Shown: piece by piece, positions 5,225 to 13,477 of the stretch
How the letters are laid out: every line of letters begins with the position of its first letter
Numbering within the stretch: the stretch's first letter is position 1
NCBI GenBank assembly: GCA_038245795.1
Contig: JBBRSC010000049.1
Span: forward strand, 1-17,318
Direction of reading: 5' to 3'
Length of the DNA stretch: 17,318 nt
Source: JBBRSC01 sp038245795
Lineage (GTDB): Bacteria; Actinomycetota; Acidimicrobiia; Acidimicrobiales; Microtrichaceae
Notes under the pieces: generated by a model
What the model was told of the DNA's origin: nothing
What the model saw: the letters and a program-made list of their open reading frames with translations, nothing else
The model's database searches: none
Position numbers and translations under genes: made by a program

Positions 5225-6076
5225 ATGGAACTGACTCCGCTCTACGGAACCTCGCCGGTCTTGACCCTCGACGGGAGCCCCTCCGCCATCGTGGAACCAG
5301 CCATCCGTCAGCGCCGACGCCTCGCCGCGATCCTGTCCTCCTTCGAAGAGAGCCAGTGGGCTCATCCAAGTCGCTGCCAGGGCTGGTCCAACCGCGACGT
5401 CATCATCCATCTCGACAGCACCAACACGTTCTGGACGTTCTCACTCAGCCAAGGACTCGCGGGCGAGCCCACACGATTCCTCGCAGCCTTCGACCCGGTC
5501 GCATCGCCAGCAGAACTCGTGGCCGGGACACAAGATGTCTCGTCGGTCCAGGTGCTTGAACAATTCGTCGCCTCGACGACCGCCTTCACCGATCTCATCG
5601 CCTCGATCAGTGGCGATGGGTGGTTGGCGCTGGCGGAAGCACCACCGGGGCACCTCGATGTCAGCGCAGTGATCCATCACGCGTTGTGGGATTCATGGAT
5701 TCACGAACGCGACATTTTGGAACCCCTGGGGATTGCGGCCGAGGAGGAGCCCGACGAGATCGCCGCGAGCCTCCGCTATGTGGCTGCGCTTGGTGCAGGC
5801 CTCGGCATCACTCGTGGCGACATCCGCCCTGGGGTACTCGCCCTGAAGGTGACCGAACCGGACCTCGACATCGTCATCGAGATCGGCGACCGCGTGGCGG
5901 TGCGGTGCGGCACCGCCGACGCCGATCTACTCCTTGAGGGGCGAGCGGTGGATTTGCTCGAGGCGCTCAGTATCCGTGCTCCCCTCGATCAACCAATTCC
6001 CGCCGAACACGCATGGATGCTCAACGGTCTGCTCGAAACTTTCGACGTCGATGTCAGCCGAGGAGCCGCTCGATGA
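5225..6076 (+). CDS. Maleylpyruvate isomerase family (DinB-like, mycothiol-dependent) protein
   Basis: The 283 residues show the MDMPI_N/DinB-like four-helix bundle followed by a C-terminal alpha/beta domain from about residue 205. The N-terminal signature CQGWSNRDVIIHLD places one metal ligand at His62, and HHALWDSWIHERDIL supplies Asp156 and His160, the spacing expected for the zinc site. Family members use mycothiol, the actinobacterial thiol, for isomerisation or detoxification transfers; this one may do so but the substrate is unknown. The ATG at 5225 lacks a clear ribosome site; TAGCTT at 5192-5197 is a possible -10. Its 3' end overlaps the convergent HAD gene by 23 bp. Confidence 0.85.
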   Translation: MELTPLYGTSPVLTLDGSPSAIVEPAIRQRRRLAAILSSFEESQWAHPSRCQGWSNRDVIIHLDSTNTFWTFSLSQGLAGEPTRFLAAFDPVASPAELVAGTQDVSSVQVLEQFVASTTAFTDLIASISGDGWLALAEAPPGHLDVSAVIHHALWDSWIHERDILEPLGIAAEEEPDEIAASLRYVAALGAGLGITRGDIRPGVLALKVTEPDLDIVIEIGDRVAVRCGTADADLLLEGRAVDLLEALSIRAPLDQPIPAEHAWMLNGLLETFDVDVSRGAAR

Positions 6077-6857
6077 CGATCGCTACACCGTCATCGTCAT
6101 TTGACGAGGTGACCTCGTCGGCCGCCAGCTTCAACTCGGGATGAGCATTGGCGACCGCGACACCATGGCCGGCCCACCGGATCAACTCCAGGTCGTTCGG
6201 CATATCACCGAACGCGACCACCTCGGGAGCGCTGATCCCGAGGTCGACTAGTAGTCGCTCGACCGTCGCGGCCTTGTGAACCGTCGGATGCGACAACTCG
6301 AGAAACGACTCGCTGGTCGAATGGGTCACGAGCGCACGGTCCTCGACCAACTCCTGCACCCGAGCCGCTGTGCCATCTGGTGCGTCAGAGAAGCGCAACA
6401 CCATCTTGGTGACCGGTCGATCGAGAAACGAGCGAATCGGTCCGATCCGTACCCCGTCGAGCGCCCAACTTCCGAGTGGCTCCACGTCCCGTCTGGCCAT
6501 CGACTCGTCGATGGCGAAGTCGAATTCCTGCTCCACCCCGATGAGCGCTTCGGGAAACGACCCCTCGAGGTCATCGATCACGGCCAGAGCGACGGCGGCG
6601 TCGATCTCGGTGCGACTGATGATCTGATGGGCAACCGGGTCGTAGACCGTGGCGCCGTTGTGGCATACGACGAGTCCGACATCGCCGAGCGCTTCAATCA
6701 CGGGCGGAATCCACCTCGGGGGGCGTCCGGTCGCCACCACCACCAGAATCCCCGCCTCCTTGGCGGCGTGAATTGCCGCACGCGTCCGGGGCGAGACCGA
6801 CTTGTCGGTGCGAAGAAGAGTGCCATCAAGGTCTGTGGCAATCGCCCGAAGCTTCAC
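6054..6857 (-). CDS. HAD superfamily phosphatase, Cof/IIB type
   Basis: A 267-residue cytosolic hydrolase with all four HAD motifs: DLDGT with nucleophile Asp9 and Asp11, Thr43 in VVVATGRP, Lys195 in TVHKAATV, and GDMPND with Asp218 and Asp222. The long insert between motifs two and three (about residues 80-190) is the type IIB cap typical of the Cof subfamily, which dephosphorylates sugar phosphates, flavin precursors or similar small molecules. The particular substrate cannot be read from sequence. It starts with GTG at 6857, preceded by a TACCAT -10 box with six bases between, so the message is probably leaderless. Confidence 0.93.
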   Translation of the reverse strand: MKLRAIATDLDGTLLRTDKSVSPRTRAAIHAAKEAGILVVVATGRPPRWIPPVIEALGDVGLVVCHNGATVYDPVAHQIISRTEIDAAVALAVIDDLEGSFPEALIGVEQEFDFAIDESMARRDVEPLGSWALDGVRIGPIRSFLDRPVTKMVLRFSDAPDGTAARVQELVEDRALVTHSTSESFLELSHPTVHKAATVERLLVDLGISAPEVVAFGDMPNDLELIRWAGHGVAVANAHPELKLAADEVTSSNDDDGVAIVIERLLG

Positions 6858-6863
6858 CGGTGA

Positions 6864-6869
6864 ATGGTA
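6864..6869 (-). promoter_or_regulatory. -10 box for leaderless HAD transcript
   Basis: On the minus strand TACCAT ends six bases before the GTG at 6857 (TACCAT-TCACCG-GTG). A TANNNT box at this distance puts the transcription start on the start codon itself. No ribosome site is present, in keeping with this. Confidence 0.5.
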
Positions 6870-6902
6870 GCCAGCGATCAGACCGACCCGAACCGCGGTC
6901 GG

Positions 6903-7505
6903 CTAGGCGTTCCCTTTGGCGATCGCAGCGCCAATGATCAGCCTCGCGTGATCCGACACCGAGATGCCCGCCGCCAGTTCGATGGCGCCCGGACTCATCT
7001 TCTTCAGTGTTTTGGCCACCACCTCGACCATGTGCTCTTCGCCGACCAAGTCGGTGGTCTGATCGAACTGGGACTCGATGAACACGAGACACAGCGCGTC
7101 CTCGTGGGTCTGCGTCATTGCATCGGTCCCGAGCCGCTCCTTGCGAATCAGCGAGCTTGCACGGTCCGCCTCAGCGCTGGAGTATCCACGTTCGATCATC
7201 ACGGCACCGACCTCGGCGCCATGTTCGATCTTGGCGGCCGTTCGCCAGCGGAGATACCCGGCCCGCCCGTCAGGAAAGTCAGTTCGAGGGTAGGTCCATC
7301 GACGCAGATGATGACCCCGCGCGGCGATCAGTTGCTCGTCCCGTGGATCGGATTCGAGCACCTTCACCCATCCGCACGCGACACGCCCCGCCAAGAGTTC
7401 TTTCGGGCCGGTCTCGCCGCGGATCAACCACGGCCGCGGGTCGGCCGCGTTCCGTTCGTCGATCTCGTCGAGCACGAGTTGGAGGCGGCCATTCACTGGA
7501 TTCAC
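6903..7505 (-). CDS. DUF4202 family protein
   Basis: From the GTG at 7505 the protein has 200 residues. It contains the DUF4202 landmarks: GPKELLAGRV, AARGHHLRRWTYPRTDFPDG followed by RAGYLRWR, then SSLIRKERLG, HEDALCLVFIE and LKKMSPGAI near the end. The paired His in GHHLRRW and the later HED give an all-helical protein with an HD-domain-like set of metal ligands, but no activity is established for the family to my knowledge. The start overlaps the patatin stop as GTGA, so the two are likely translated as a coupled pair; GTG at 7496 is an alternative. The frame is open further upstream inside the patatin gene, but that part is a shadow. Confidence 0.85.
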   Translation of the reverse strand: MNPVNGRLQLVLDEIDERNAADPRPWLIRGETGPKELLAGRVACGWVKVLESDPRDEQLIAARGHHLRRWTYPRTDFPDGRAGYLRWRTAAKIEHGAEVGAVMIERGYSSAEADRASSLIRKERLGTDAMTQTHEDALCLVFIESQFDQTTDLVGEEHMVEVVAKTLKKMSPGAIELAAGISVSDHARLIIGAAIAKGNA

Positions 7506-8509
7506 CCGAGGTCGTCGGCCAACGCGTCGAGCTCGGCTTCCTCCTCGGGAGGACGCTGCTCGAGAACTGCCTTTCCTCGACGACGCTCCAGCACTCGCCG
7601 CCAGTCCGCGGTCTCGAACATTTCTCGACGCAACCGATCGGCCAGGCTCGGCTCGGTGGCCTCGGCCGCGGCCAGCGCGTCCAGATGCGCTGCGGCACCT
7701 TCGTACCCTTGGTTGAGCAGCACTGCCGTCTGGCTGAAGTCGTCGTAGCGGATGTCGGGACGGTCGCCAGGGGGAAGCACCACCACCTCGACCCCCTTGG
7801 GGAGCGTGGCAAGATCTCGAGCGAAACGGCCGTTCCTGGCAATCCAATACGCCATGAGTGCCGCGTCGAGGGGCCGACGAATCTCGGCCTGTGGTCGCCC
7901 ATGGAGACCAACGTGCAGCACGTAGATTTTCTTGGCACCTAGGTCGACAGCTCGGGTGATCGGCACGTTGTCCACGACCCCGCCATCGACATAGCGAATG
8001 CCATCGATCATCACGGGTGGGTAGACCGCCGGAAGCGCAGCCGACGCCAGGATCGGTGCTTCGATGGCACCGGCGGTGAACCATTTCTCCATGGCCGATT
8101 CGACGTCGGTTGCGACACACTGGAACTCGACGGCCAGTTCTTCGAAGGTGTCGCGCCGCACGAGGAACGCCTCGATCGTCTTGCGGAGACCAGCGTTGGA
8201 ATGCAGCGCCTCTCCCTTGCGGAGGAGCTGAACCGGGCCCGGAATACGCGAAGACGGCATGACGTCGTAGGCCTCAGTGCGACGCCAGACCGATTCGAGA
8301 TGGCGGATCCCGGACAGCGTCGGATCAGCCGCAAAACCAGCACCATTCAGCGCGCCGATCGAACAACCGAGCACGACGTCGGGCGTGATCGCTCGCTCCG
8401 TCAACGCCCGCAGCATCCCGATCTGGATCGCCCCGAGATTGCCACCACCGGACAACACGAACGCCACGCGGGGTCGGCGCTTGGTGCGTGATCTCGCGAT
8501 ACCAGCCAT
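7502..8509 (-). CDS. Patatin-like phospholipase
   Basis: The 335-residue protein has the patatin serine-aspartate dyad: oxyanion loop SGGGNLGAIQIGML (residues 20-33), nucleophile Ser50 in GCSIGALN, and Asp175 in VDGGVVDN. Such enzymes hydrolyse acyl esters of phospholipids or neutral lipids. No signal peptide is seen, so it probably acts in the cytosol or at the inner membrane face. The C-terminal 100 residues are charged and helical, ending in an acidic EEEAELDAL stretch. The ATG at 8509 lacks a ribosome site but has TACGCT seven bases upstream. The stop overlaps the DUF4202 start. Confidence 0.93.
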   Translation of the reverse strand: MAGIARSRTKRRPRVAFVLSGGGNLGAIQIGMLRALTERAITPDVVLGCSIGALNGAGFAADPTLSGIRHLESVWRRTEAYDVMPSSRIPGPVQLLRKGEALHSNAGLRKTIEAFLVRRDTFEELAVEFQCVATDVESAMEKWFTAGAIEAPILASAALPAVYPPVMIDGIRYVDGGVVDNVPITRAVDLGAKKIYVLHVGLHGRPQAEIRRPLDAALMAYWIARNGRFARDLATLPKGVEVVVLPPGDRPDIRYDDFSQTAVLLNQGYEGAAAHLDALAAAEATEPSLADRLRREMFETADWRRVLERRRGKAVLEQRPPEEEAELDALADDLG

Positions 8510-8516
8510 TGATGTC

Positions 8517-8522
8517 AGCGTA
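8517..8522 (-). promoter_or_regulatory. -10 box for leaderless patatin transcript
   Basis: TACGCT on the minus strand is followed by seven bases and then the ATG at 8509. It lies in the 21-bp gap after the alpha/beta hydrolase gene, so the patatin-DUF4202 pair may be transcribed separately from the genes upstream. Confidence 0.5.
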
Positions 8523-8530
8523 GTTCTGCG

Positions 8531-9340
8531 TCAGGACGCGTCGTCGGGCATGCGAGCGATCACGGCTGCAATGAACGCTGCGAACTCGCCCGGGTGCGAA
8601 AGATGGACTCCGTGGTTGGAGCCGGCGACCTCGATGCCCATGGCACCCGGAGCCTCGGCCCGGAGCGTGGCAGCGCTCCGCCGGAACCGCTCCTGACTGT
8701 CGGATCCAGATCCGGCAATCACCGGAACCGTCAGTTGGCTGAAGTCGAGGCGTGAGGAATCGGCCCGCGTCATCGCCAGGTCCGCCAGCAATGTTGCGCC
8801 CTCAGTTCGTCGCTCGGCGCGCATCGCCAATGGGAGGCGCTCCCAGAGCCGATCGCCGATCATCGTTCGCATGAAGGCCTCTGCGGAGTCTCCCGGGTCA
8901 TCAGCTTCATTCCTGGCGACTTCGGCCACGCGCATCGCGTTGCTCGCGGCCCTCGAGACGTACCACTCCAACCACGGCATCGGTGGCTCCCAGGCTCCAA
9001 CTGACACGATCCGCCCGGGATGGGCCAGCCCTGCGTGGAGCGCGATCAACCCACCGAGGCTGTGACCGACAACTGCGACCGGACCGTCGGTTTCGGCGTC
9101 GACGATCATCATCAGATCGGCGACCGATTCGGACATCGTCATCGAGATTCCCGCGTCCAGCGAACCGGCATAGCCCCTTCGGTCGTAGGTGGTGACCCGA
9201 TGATCCGGAAGATGTCGAACGCATCGACGGAACCCGGCCGAGCGATCCATGGCGCCATGGATGAGCACCACCGCGCTACCGGCTCGAGGCCCGTAGCGCG
9301 ACACGGCAAGGCCCTCGACAATCATCAGTTCCGGGGTCAT
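8531..9340 (-). CDS. Alpha/beta hydrolase
   Basis: A 269-residue single-domain alpha/beta hydrolase. HGAMDRSAGF forms the oxyanion region, YDRRGYAGS the following strand-loop, and VGHSLGG the nucleophile elbow with Ser94. The catalytic His is probably His243 in SNHGVHLSHP; the acid is expected in AGSGSDSQ. The cap region around residues 115-185 is modest in size. The substrate is unknown; an ester or lactone hydrolase is the default reading. The ATG at 9340 follows the pyruvate kinase stop by only 10 bp, so it is probably cotranscribed with pyk, although no clear ribosome site is visible. Confidence 0.9.
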   Translation of the reverse strand: MTPELMIVEGLAVSRYGPRAGSAVVLIHGAMDRSAGFRRCVRHLPDHRVTTYDRRGYAGSLDAGISMTMSESVADLMMIVDAETDGPVAVVGHSLGGLIALHAGLAHPGRIVSVGAWEPPMPWLEWYVSRAASNAMRVAEVARNEADDPGDSAEAFMRTMIGDRLWERLPLAMRAERRTEGATLLADLAMTRADSSRLDFSQLTVPVIAGSGSDSQERFRRSAATLRAEAPGAMGIEVAGSNHGVHLSHPGEFAAFIAAVIARMPDDAS

Positions 9341-9350
9341 CAGTTGCTGA

Positions 9351-10793
9351 TCAAGGAACCCGGATGAGGCGCAACAGATCCGTTGCGTGGCCCCGGGCGC
9401 CGGGCGTGGTTCCGGCGCCGGCGAGGACCGCCACGAGGTCGCCCGACCGGACCAGACCCTGATTGCGGGCCGACGTCACGAGGGCGTCCATGGTGTCGAG
9501 GCTGTCGACCCCGCTCGGGCCGATCAGGGGCGTGGTTCCCCAGCTGAGGGTGAGCTGGCCGACGGTACGAGGGTTCGGACTTAAGCCGAGGATCGGCATG
9601 GCCGGACGGAACCGCGCAATCGAGCGAACGGTGAACCCCGAGTCGGAGATGCAGATGATCGCCGATGCGCCCATCTCGGTGGCGGCGCGCCACGCGGCTC
9701 CCGTCATGGCGTCAGTGATGCGGGCGTCGCCATCGCCAACCGCACCCTTGCGGAGACCCCGGAGGCGGCGCGCCCAACCCTCGTAATCGAACTCAGCGTC
9801 AGCCCGCTCCGACACTCGACACATCGTCGCAACTGCGGCCACGGGATCGGCGCCGATGGCGGTCTCGGCGGACAACATGACCGCCGAGGTCCCGTCGAAA
9901 ATGGCGTTCGCGATGTCCGACACCTCGGCGCGGGTTGGTGTGGCCGAGTGGATCATCGACTCGAGCATCTGGGTGGCGGTGATGACCGGCCGACCCGACG
10001 AGATGCAGTCGCGGATGATCTTCTTCTGGAGATGCGGCAACTCCTCGATGCCCATCTCGATGCCGAGGTCTCCTCGGGCCACCATGACCGCACCGGAGGC
10101 GTTGATGATGCCCTCGAGATTTTCAACTGCGGCACGCGTTTCGATCTTGGCGATCACCAACGGACCTCGCGGATACGGCTCAGTCCCGACGCGGCGGATG
10201 TCGTGGGCGGAGCGGACAAAGCTGACCGCCACCATGTCGATACCCTCTTCGATGAAGGCGTCGAGCTTGTAGAGATCATCGGCCGTCGGCGTCGAGATGG
10301 TCAGCCGATCCGAGGGCACATGCAGACCCGGACGACCCTGCACCGAGCCACCATGGGTCACCTCGGCCTTGGCGTAATCGCCGTCCACGCTGGTGACGCG
10401 GAGTCGCACGGTGCCGTCGCCGACTGCCAACGAATCGCCGGGATGCACATCGGCCAGCAGGCTCTCGTAGTCAACGCCGAGCGTCGTCGATGTCGACTGT
10501 TCGACACCTGGTCGTAGCACCAACGTCGAGCCGCTCTCCAGAATGGCTCCGCCGTCTGGGAAGGCGCCCAATCGGACCTTGGGGCCGGGCAGATCGATGA
10601 GGATGCCGACGGGACGCCCCGCTTCGAGGGCCACTTCCTTCACGCGACGCGAGCGCGCAATCGCATCGCCAAGGGACCCGTGGGCCAGACCGATTCGCGC
10701 AACGTCCATGCCCGAGTCGATCATGCGGCGAAGTATCTGGGGATCGTCGGACGCAGGTCCGATCGTGGCGATGATCTTGGTGCGTCTGGGCAT
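9351..10793 (-). CDS. pyk: Pyruvate kinase with altered monovalent-cation site
   Basis: At 480 residues it has the usual length and domain order (A, B at about 75-165, A, C). Catalytic residues are present: Arg33, Lys216 in IAKIE, Glu218, Asp242 in ARGDLG and Thr274 in ATQMLES. It transfers phosphate from phosphoenolpyruvate to ADP in glycolysis. The potassium-binding residues differ: the usual NFSHG is GLAHG (Asn to Gly35, Ser to Ala37), DTKGPE is DLPGPK (Thr to Leu68), and the Glu of GPE is Lys72. That Lys is the mark of potassium-independent pyruvate kinases; the lost Asn and Ser go further than usual. A TAGCCT box lies six bases before the ATG. Confidence 0.95.
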   Translation of the reverse strand: MPRRTKIIATIGPASDDPQILRRMIDSGMDVARIGLAHGSLGDAIARSRRVKEVALEAGRPVGILIDLPGPKVRLGAFPDGGAILESGSTLVLRPGVEQSTSTTLGVDYESLLADVHPGDSLAVGDGTVRLRVTSVDGDYAKAEVTHGGSVQGRPGLHVPSDRLTISTPTADDLYKLDAFIEEGIDMVAVSFVRSAHDIRRVGTEPYPRGPLVIAKIETRAAVENLEGIINASGAVMVARGDLGIEMGIEELPHLQKKIIRDCISSGRPVITATQMLESMIHSATPTRAEVSDIANAIFDGTSAVMLSAETAIGADPVAAVATMCRVSERADAEFDYEGWARRLRGLRKGAVGDGDARITDAMTGAAWRAATEMGASAIICISDSGFTVRSIARFRPAMPILGLSPNPRTVGQLTLSWGTTPLIGPSGVDSLDTMDALVTSARNQGLVRSGDLVAVLAGAGTTPGARGHATDLLRLIRVP

Positions 10794-10799
10794 GATTTC

Positions 10800-10805
10800 A
10801 GGCTA
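10800..10805 (-). promoter_or_regulatory. -10 box for leaderless pyk transcript
   Basis: TAGCCT on the minus strand ends six bases before the pyk ATG at 10793 (TAGCCT-GAAATC-ATG). It sits in the 77-bp gap after the acyl-CoA dehydrogenase gene, so pyk and the hydrolase probably form their own unit. Confidence 0.5.
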
Positions 10806-10870
10806 TCGGCGCCCAGGCCTCACCCATCGGCTCATTCCTCCCCCGCACCATGCGGAGAAAGACGTTCGGG

Positions 10871-12067
10871 TCAGCTTCGGGGGACCTGGCTCCACGGGAG
10901 TTCCTTGTCGACGCGGACGTCGCCGGGCAGGCCGAGCACCCGCTCGCCGAGGATGTTCTTCATGACCTCTGAGGTGCCACCCTCGATCGAGTTGGCGCGA
11001 GACCTGAGGAAGTTCTTCCCGAGGTCGTCGCCGAACATCGTCATCTTCGGGGCGTGCATCGTGTAGCCAGAGAACAGCATCCCCTCAGCTCCTTGAACGC
11101 GCAACGCAAAGCTGTAGATCTTCTTGGTGAGGTCGGCCATGGCCAGCTTCGAGACCGAACCCTCAGGGCCCGGGGTCCCGCCCTGACGCGACGACGCGGC
11201 GCGGATGTTGGTCATGCGATTGACCTCGGCGCCAATCCAGAGCTGCATGAACTCGTCGCGGAGCGCGCTGTCGGTGACGCCCGACTTCTCCCACAACGCG
11301 AGGAGCTGGCCGATCGGACCGGAATTTCGCGGCGGGGTACCACCGCCGATGGAGACCCGCTCGTTCATCAACGTCGTGATGGAAACACCCCACCCCCGGC
11401 CTGGTTCATCGATGCGCCACTCGTCGGGCACGCGCACGTCGGTGAAGTACACCTCGTTGAACTCGGCCTCGCCGGTGAGCTGGATCAGCGGCCGTACTTC
11501 GACGCCGGGCGCATGCATGTCGACGATGAAGGCCGTGATGCCACGGTGCTTGGGCTGTTCGGGATCCGACCGCGCAATGAGCAGCCCGTAGCTCGAAATG
11601 TGGGCGAGCGTCGTCCAGACCTTCTGGCCGTTGATGAGCCACTCGTCGCCGTCGCGCTGGGCCTTCATGGCCAATGACGCAACATCCGATCCGGCGCCGG
11701 GCTCGCTGAACAGCTGACACCAGATGTGTTCGTTCGTGAACATCGGACGCAGGAACTCGTGCTGCTGATCGGTGCCGTGGGTGACGAGTGCCGGAGCGCA
11801 CATGCCGTAGCCGATCGGGTTCTTCATCCCGCCGATGGGGCCGCCTGCCTTGGCGATCCGGCTCATCACGGTGCGGTTCAACTTGGGCGACAGCCCAAGG
11901 CCGCCCTTGCCCTCGGGGAAATGCACCCATGCCAGTCCGAGGTCGAACTGTCGACCGAGGAAATCGACCTCGCTGGTGTTGTCGGGAGGACATTCCTCGA
12001 GCAACTGATCGATGAGAGACACCACACGTGCCTCGTCATGGTCGACAACGTTGACGTCGATGGACAC
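10871..12067 (-). CDS. Acyl-CoA dehydrogenase
   Basis: A 398-residue FAD flavoenzyme that oxidises acyl-CoA thioesters at the alpha-beta bond, passing electrons to electron-transfer flavoprotein. The FAD-contact motifs are CQLFSEPGAGSD and GQKVWTTLAH, the middle beta domain contains VRPLIQLTGEAEFNEVYFTD, and the C-terminal helix bundle ends NSIEGGTSEVMKNILGERVL with the candidate catalytic Glu362. Length and order are normal, but the N-terminal helical domain is somewhat short. Acyl specificity cannot be told; this branch is often annotated as a FadE-like paralogue for steroid or branched substrates. The start lies 34 bp after the flavin reductase stop, with AGGGGG upstream at a long spacing, so it probably shares that operon. 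Confidence 0.95.
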   Translation of the reverse strand: MSIDVNVVDHDEARVVSLIDQLLEECPPDNTSEVDFLGRQFDLGLAWVHFPEGKGGLGLSPKLNRTVMSRIAKAGGPIGGMKNPIGYGMCAPALVTHGTDQQHEFLRPMFTNEHIWCQLFSEPGAGSDVASLAMKAQRDGDEWLINGQKVWTTLAHISSYGLLIARSDPEQPKHRGITAFIVDMHAPGVEVRPLIQLTGEAEFNEVYFTDVRVPDEWRIDEPGRGWGVSITTLMNERVSIGGGTPPRNSGPIGQLLALWEKSGVTDSALRDEFMQLWIGAEVNRMTNIRAASSRQGGTPGPEGSVSKLAMADLTKKIYSFALRVQGAEGMLFSGYTMHAPKMTMFGDDLGKNFLRSRANSIEGGTSEVMKNILGERVLGLPGDVRVDKELPWSQVPRS

Positions 12068-12101
12068 GTCGAACCCCCTGGGTCATCTCACACTGGAGCC
12101 C

Positions 12102-12698
12102 TCAGACTACGTCCGTCTCGCCGTCTTCTGCCGAACCGTCGAACCCGGCGTCGGCCAGCCGTTCGAGCAGATTGTCACGGATCGACATGCCCGGCTCGCG
12201 CGCCTTGTCTCCCGTGATCCTCCAGCCGTGCCGCGAGCTGTAGAGCAACGGCGGTTCCTTGAGTCGGCCTTCCCGCGCAGCCGTGACACGGGCGAAGTAG
12301 AGACGATGATCCAACTCAACGCCTCCGACCGATTCCTCGACAGCGAACGTCTCACACCGCAGCCACGCCACAGCGTTGGATGCCACCGGGAGACCGTTCC
12401 AGTCTTCGACATACTCGGGCGCGAGATAACGGAACTTGCGACCGGGGTAGCTGAAATATTGGCCGGCGGCGACCTGATCACCGGCGAGAATCGATACCGA
12501 CCACACCCCTGACGCTGCCATCAGGGGCTCGGTGTCATGCTTCGGCGAGACCGAGGCCATGACGATCGGTTCCTCAAAACTGACTTGTGTCACCCAGTGG
12601 CTGCAGTAGAGGCGCGACACGCCGCCGTGGCTGGCACCGACCACCTGGACCCCCTTGACCATCTGGCCGAGGCACCGCTTCAGATCACGATCGATCAA
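12102..12698 (-). CDS. Flavin reductase family protein
   Basis: The 198 residues match the flavin reductase-like FMN-binding split barrel: LGQMVKGVQVVGASHGG, then YCSHWVTQVSFEEPIVMASV, VWSVSILAGDQV and a late strand with LDHRLYFARVT. Such proteins reduce free FMN or FAD with NAD(P)H for a partner monooxygenase, or bind flavin themselves. It starts with TTG at 12698, overlapping the upstream stop as TTGA; a later ATG (in GQMVKG) would cut into the first helix. No monooxygenase partner lies in the window; the neighbour downstream is an acyl-CoA dehydrogenase, itself a flavoprotein. Confidence 0.88.
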   Translation of the reverse strand: MIDRDLKRCLGQMVKGVQVVGASHGGVSRLYCSHWVTQVSFEEPIVMASVSPKHDTEPLMAASGVWSVSILAGDQVAAGQYFSYPGRKFRYLAPEYVEDWNGLPVASNAVAWLRCETFAVEESVGGVELDHRLYFARVTAAREGRLKEPPLLYSSRHGWRITGDKAREPGMSIRDNLLERLADAGFDGSAEDGETDVV

Positions 12699-13471
12699 TT
12701 CGAATTCGCCCGCAGACGCAGCGCCGAGCCAAGGTGTTGTTCCGCGAATTCCGGTTGCCGCCGCGCAAGGTCCTCGAAGACGTCGGCCGCTTCCCAGAAC
12801 CGGCCCAGAGTGGAGAGCACCCCTCCGAGCTGACGCACCACATCAACGTCCACACCGGGCGTCAACGTCCGGAGACGAAGCACCCATGCCAGCGATGAAC
12901 GATCCATCTCCTGCAGGTAGACGTTCGTGAGGTTGTTGAGCATGCGCGCCGCAAGCGTCACCACACTCGTGGGCTCCAGCAGCTCGGCGCTGAAACGAGC
13001 CTCCGCACCGTGCAGTTGGCGGAACCTGCCTTCGCATCCCGCGAGGTCCAAGCTGACTCCCGCCGCAAACGGGTCGTGGAACGCCATGGCGTCATCGCGA
13101 TCACGAACCAGCACATGGCCGGGCATCCCGATGGGAACGAGATCGACCCCGACCCGACGACCAACTTCGATCGCGACGATCGACAAGGTGAGCGGTATGC
13201 CCACACGACGCTCGAGCACCCTGTCGAGAAACGAGTTGGCGTCCTCGTAGTAGTTGTCGGAGTTTCCGCGGAAGCCCTGGTCGACGAAGAGGAATCGACA
13301 CAACGCGTCGGAGCCGTGCCCGGAGAAACCTTCGGCGAACGAATCGAGACCACGCCCGATGTCGTCATCGGCGAGATCTGGACGAGCGTGTTGCGCAATC
13401 GTGCAACACACCGCCTCGAGCGACGGGTCCGGTTCGCGCATCAACGCTTCGAAACGAGCCGTAGGATCCAC
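12695..13471 (-). CDS. SirB1-type transglutaminase-like/TPR protein
   Basis: From the GTG at 13471 it has 258 residues. The core NSFLDRVLERRVGIPLTLSI followed by EVGRRVGVDLVPIGMPGHVL is the hallmark of the SirB1 family, a transglutaminase-like fold. The His of MPGHVL and Asp of FHDPF remain but no catalytic Cys is evident, as is usual in the family. The last 70 residues (TPGVDVDVVRQLGGVLSTLG and ADVFEDLARRQPEF) look like tetratricopeptide helices. The molecular role is unknown. I took 13471 because the domain starts there and a TATGGT box lies six bases upstream; the frame is open to 13759, but that would overlap the divergent synthetase. The stop overlaps the flavin reductase TTG. Confidence 0.88.
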   Translation of the reverse strand: MDPTARFEALMREPDPSLEAVCCTIAQHARPDLADDDIGRGLDSFAEGFSGHGSDALCRFLFVDQGFRGNSDNYYEDANSFLDRVLERRVGIPLTLSIVAIEVGRRVGVDLVPIGMPGHVLVRDRDDAMAFHDPFAAGVSLDLAGCEGRFRQLHGAEARFSAELLEPTSVVTLAARMLNNLTNVYLQEMDRSSLAWVLRLRTLTPGVDVDVVRQLGGVLSTLGRFWEAADVFEDLARRQPEFAEQHLGSALRLRANSN

Positions 13472-13477
13472 GCCCGC

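Noticed and set aside
4186..5559. 457-codon plus-strand frame overlapping the glycosyltransferase and next gene
   Set aside because: Rich in Arg, Pro and Gly with no domain; it is the shadow of the GT87 gene in another frame.
7506..8120. Upstream extension of the DUF4202 frame inside the patatin gene
   Set aside because: DUF4202 similarity begins only near 7505, while the overlapping patatin frame carries the catalytic Asp and family motifs.
10830..10870. Small CCGCA/TGCGG hairpin behind the acyl-CoA dehydrogenase gene
   Set aside because: Only five pairs with a three-base loop and no T run; too weak to call a terminator.
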